A program made the translations under genes and the position numbers. DNA of 64,000 nucleotides from Sphingobacterium pedocola (GTDB lineage Bacteria; Bacteroidota; Bacteroidia; Sphingobacteriales; Sphingobacteriaceae), in assembly GCF_015209965.1 (NCBI RefSeq), contig NZ_MU158692.1:1-64000 (forward strand), given 5' to 3'. Position 1 is the first letter of the stretch; every line of letters begins with the position of its first letter. Below, one piece after another: positions 61,675-64,000 of this stretch. A model generated the notes under the pieces. The model saw only the letters and a program-made list of their open reading frames with translations. It ran no database searches and was not told the DNA's origin.

Positions 61675-64000
61675 ATGAAAAAAAATATTTATCTCATATT
61701 AGCAATCCTTATTGCCCCATTATTGACATGGGCGCAGTCCGCTGTCACAGGTGTTGTTAAAAATACAGCGGGTCCTCTGGTCGGGGTGACCATTTCGGAG
61801 AAAGGAGTAGCCAATACGGTTCAGTCCGATGAAAACGGACGCTTTAGTATACGGCTACAGGGAAGTAGCGTTCTTGTCTTCAGAAGTGTAGGCTACACGT
61901 TGCAAGAACGCACGGTTAACGAAGGGGATGAATTGGAAATTATTCTCCAATCCAACAGCCAGGATCTCAATGAAGTGGTGGTAGTCGGGTTCGGAACAAC
62001 AAAAAAATTAACAAGTACCGGTGCAGTGAGCTCCATTAAAGGCGCAGATATACGGCAGGTACCCACCTCAAGTGTACAGAATGCGCTAACCGGAAGGCTT
62101 CCGGGTTTTGTGTCTGTGCAACGATCTGGGCAACCCGGAAGGGATGCTTCTGATTTTTACATACGGGGCGTCAGTTCACTAAACCCAGACGGTAACCAAC
62201 CTCTGATCATTGTCGATGACATCGAATATACCTACGACCAATTATCGCAGATTAATGTGAACGAAATTGAAAGTATCTCGATTTTAAAAGACGCATCGAC
62301 GACTGCTATCTTCGGGATCAAGGGCGCCAATGGTGTATTGGTCGTAAAGACACGTCGTGGAGAATCTGGAACGCCTAAGATCAATGTACGTCTAGAATCT
62401 GGTTTACAAAGCCCGGTGACTAGATTGAAATTTGCGAATGCGTATGAAAGTGCCTTGCTGTGGAATGAAGCTATTGCGAATACGGCAAATGACAACACTT
62501 ATCAGCCTTTTAGCGCCGAGGCCTTAGCTCATTTTCGCGATGGTGATGATCCGTACGGGCATCCGGATGTAAACTGGTATGAGCGTATTTTCAAACCAAA
62601 CAGTCTGCAATACAACAGTAATGTAGACATTACCGGAGGTAGCGAGGCCATCAAGTATTTTATATCGGGAGGGGCTTTTTCCCAAGATGGAAACTTATAC
62701 GATTTTGAAAACGAGGGGAATAAAGTCAACAACAACTATTATTACCGCCGTTTCAATCTGCGATCTAATCTTGACGTCCAAGCAACAAAGAGTTTGAAGC
62801 TGCGACTGGATATGAGAGCAAATTTCAATCGAATAAATACACCCAGAGCAGGTAATATTGTTGGAGAGGTTTTTGATTTCAACAAGATTCGTCCTTGGTC
62901 GGCTCCCTTTCTAAATCCCGATGGTTCGTATGCCTATGCTAGCGATACCCAGGAATTACTGCCTACCGTCAATGCGCGCTTGGGAACTTCGGGATATCAT
63001 GTGGACAGACGTAACGATATCAACATGCTTTTTGGGGGTACTCAGGATTTAAATATCATTACACAAGGCCTATCGCTCTCTACTAGAGTAGCCTATGCTA
63101 GTATCGAATCCAACGGCCGCGAGCAGGGGCGCGATAGAATCCCTGTATACCGGTATTTTCCCGATTCCGACTCGTATATCTTAAAAGGTGGTGCTCCTTA
63201 CGTCATGGACAATTATACGCTCCGGGCAACTCAAGGGGATTACAATAGCCGCGTAAACGTACAGGCCAACCTGAGCTATAGTAGGACTTTTGGTGCGCAC
63301 CATGTGAACTCGCTATTATTATACAACCGTGAGTCGTATAATAGCCGGGGAGATAAGAGAACAAACTGGATCCCGCAAAATTTCCAGGGTTTTACGTTAA
63401 GGACAGGCTACCATTATCAAGAGAAATACCTCGCGGATTTGACCGTGGCATACAACGGTTCGGACCGGTTTCAAGCGGACCAGCGGTACGGATTTTTCCC
63501 TGCTGTTTCCGTGGGATACAACCTGGCAAAGGAAAAATTCTTCCAGGAGCGGTTTGATTTTGTCGACTTATTCAAGTTCCGAGGATCGTACGGCGTTGTC
63601 GGATCGGATAAGGTTGCTGGCGACCGTTACCTGTTCCAACAGGTTTATAATGAGGGAGGAAGTTATTCTTTTGGGGTAGCGCATCAACCGGAAGGTACGA
63701 TTTACGAGGGAAACCTAGGCAATAGCAATGTCACCTGGGAAAAACAGTCTTCCCTTGACATCGGGTTGGATATGAGTTTATTCAACAACAAGTTCTCGTT
63801 AGCGGCAGATTATTTTAACAACATTCGATATGATCAATTAGTGACTTCCCAATCACTGCCCCTACATATTGGTGTAGGCGTGTCTCCAACTAATATTGCA
63901 CGCGTCAGAAACAGTGGGGTAGAATTTGAACTCAACTACAACGATCATATCGGGGCATTTAATTATAACGTAAAGGGTGTCTTGACCTACTTTAGAAACA
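61675..64000 (+). CDS. SusC/RagA-family receptor, 3' end outside window
   Basis: The first 775 residues are visible and stay open to the edge, ending in NYNVKGVLTYFRN. A signal peptide (MKKNIYLILAILIAPLLTWAQ) is followed by a carboxypeptidase-D-like domain (VTGVVKNTAGPLVGVTI), the plug with LNEVVVVGFGTTKKLTSTG and AIFGIKGANGVLVVKTRRG, and barrel strands with the family motifs FKFRGSYGVVGSD and NSNVTWEKQSSLDIGLDM. It differs from the SusC at 56824 by having the canonical plug. Its SusD partner would lie past the window end or be one of the two SusD genes upstream. Confidence 0.9.
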   Translation, partial: MKKNIYLILAILIAPLLTWAQSAVTGVVKNTAGPLVGVTISEKGVANTVQSDENGRFSIRLQGSSVLVFRSVGYTLQERTVNEGDELEIILQSNSQDLNEVVVVGFGTTKKLTSTGAVSSIKGADIRQVPTSSVQNALTGRLPGFVSVQRSGQPGRDASDFYIRGVSSLNPDGNQPLIIVDDIEYTYDQLSQINVNEIESISILKDASTTAIFGIKGANGVLVVKTRRGESGTPKINVRLESGLQSPVTRLKFANAYESALLWNEAIANTANDNTYQPFSAEALAHFRDGDDPYGHPDVNWYERIFKPNSLQYNSNVDITGGSEAIKYFISGGAFSQDGNLYDFENEGNKVNNNYYYRRFNLRSNLDVQATKSLKLRLDMRANFNRINTPRAGNIVGEVFDFNKIRPWSAPFLNPDGSYAYASDTQELLPTVNARLGTSGYHVDRRNDINMLFGGTQDLNIITQGLSLSTRVAYASIESNGREQGRDRIPVYRYFPDSDSYILKGGAPYVMDNYTLRATQGDYNSRVNVQANLSYSRTFGAHHVNSLLLYNRESYNSRGDKRTNWIPQNFQGFTLRTGYHYQEKYLADLTVAYNGSDRFQADQRYGFFPAVSVGYNLAKEKFFQERFDFVDLFKFRGSYGVVGSDKVAGDRYLFQQVYNEGGSYSFGVAHQPEGTIYEGNLGNSNVTWEKQSSLDIGLDMSLFNNKFSLAADYFNNIRYDQLVTSQSLPLHIGVGVSPTNIARVRNSGVEFELNYNDHIGAFNYNVKGVLTYFRN

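Noticed and set aside
1..64000. CRISPR array, prophage or integrative element
   Set aside because: No regularly spaced repeats, integrase, phage structural or conjugation genes were seen; the only mobile DNA is the partial insertion sequence at the left edge.

Overview
The window looks like a chromosomal segment of a soil or aquatic Bacteroidota, most likely Sphingobacteriaceae (Sphingobacterium, Parapedobacter, Pedobacter or Olivibacter type). The reasons are five SusC/RagA TonB-dependent receptors plus one cut by the right edge, five SusD lipoproteins, many secreted glycoside hydrolases with Bacteroidota-type lipoprotein signals, and promoter elements of the TTG-N17-23-TAnnTTTG kind that replace the E. 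coli consensus.

Layout. 1-690: part of an ISAon1-type insertion sequence. 725-1171: three tandem tRNA-Val genes with a clear promoter and terminator. 1234-4073: punA (purine nucleoside phosphorylase) and an outer-membrane porin. About 4190-4735: gene-free, full of nested inverted repeats. 4757-32562, all on the minus strand: a large locus that reads as a peptidoglycan glycan-strand utilisation system. It holds three SusC/SusD pairs, NamZ exo-muramidase, a GHL10/DigH-like lipoprotein hydrolase with a DUF4623 partner, a GH9 enzyme fused to a NodB-type deacetylase, a metallophosphoesterase fused to a PQQ-type beta-propeller, MurQ etherase and a sodium:solute symporter. 33158-39386: unrelated single genes (Kelch lipoprotein, DUF234 ATPase, SDR, GH78 rhamnosidase). 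39611-64000, plus strand: a DUF6377 membrane regulator followed by a mannose-glycan locus (SGNH hydrolase, GH38, GH92, GH2 beta-mannosidase type with an F5/8 domain, second GH92, SusD, DUF5004, DUF4961, SusC, SusD, and a SusC running off the window).

How the genes work together (inference from families and order). In the first locus the GHL10 and GH9/NodB enzymes would cut and trim peptide-free peptidoglycan strands, SusC/D pairs would import fragments, NamZ would free MurNAc from non-reducing ends, the symporter would take MurNAc through the inner membrane, and MurQ would turn MurNAc-6-P into GlcNAc-6-P and lactate. The MurNAc kinase needed between the last two steps is not in the window. 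In the second locus GH92 and GH38 would remove alpha-mannose and GH2 the core beta-mannose of high-mannose N-glycans or related mannans.

Limits: calls rest on reading protein motifs without database searches; substrate assignments of SusC/D pairs are by neighbourhood only. No CRISPR array, prophage or replication origin was seen.
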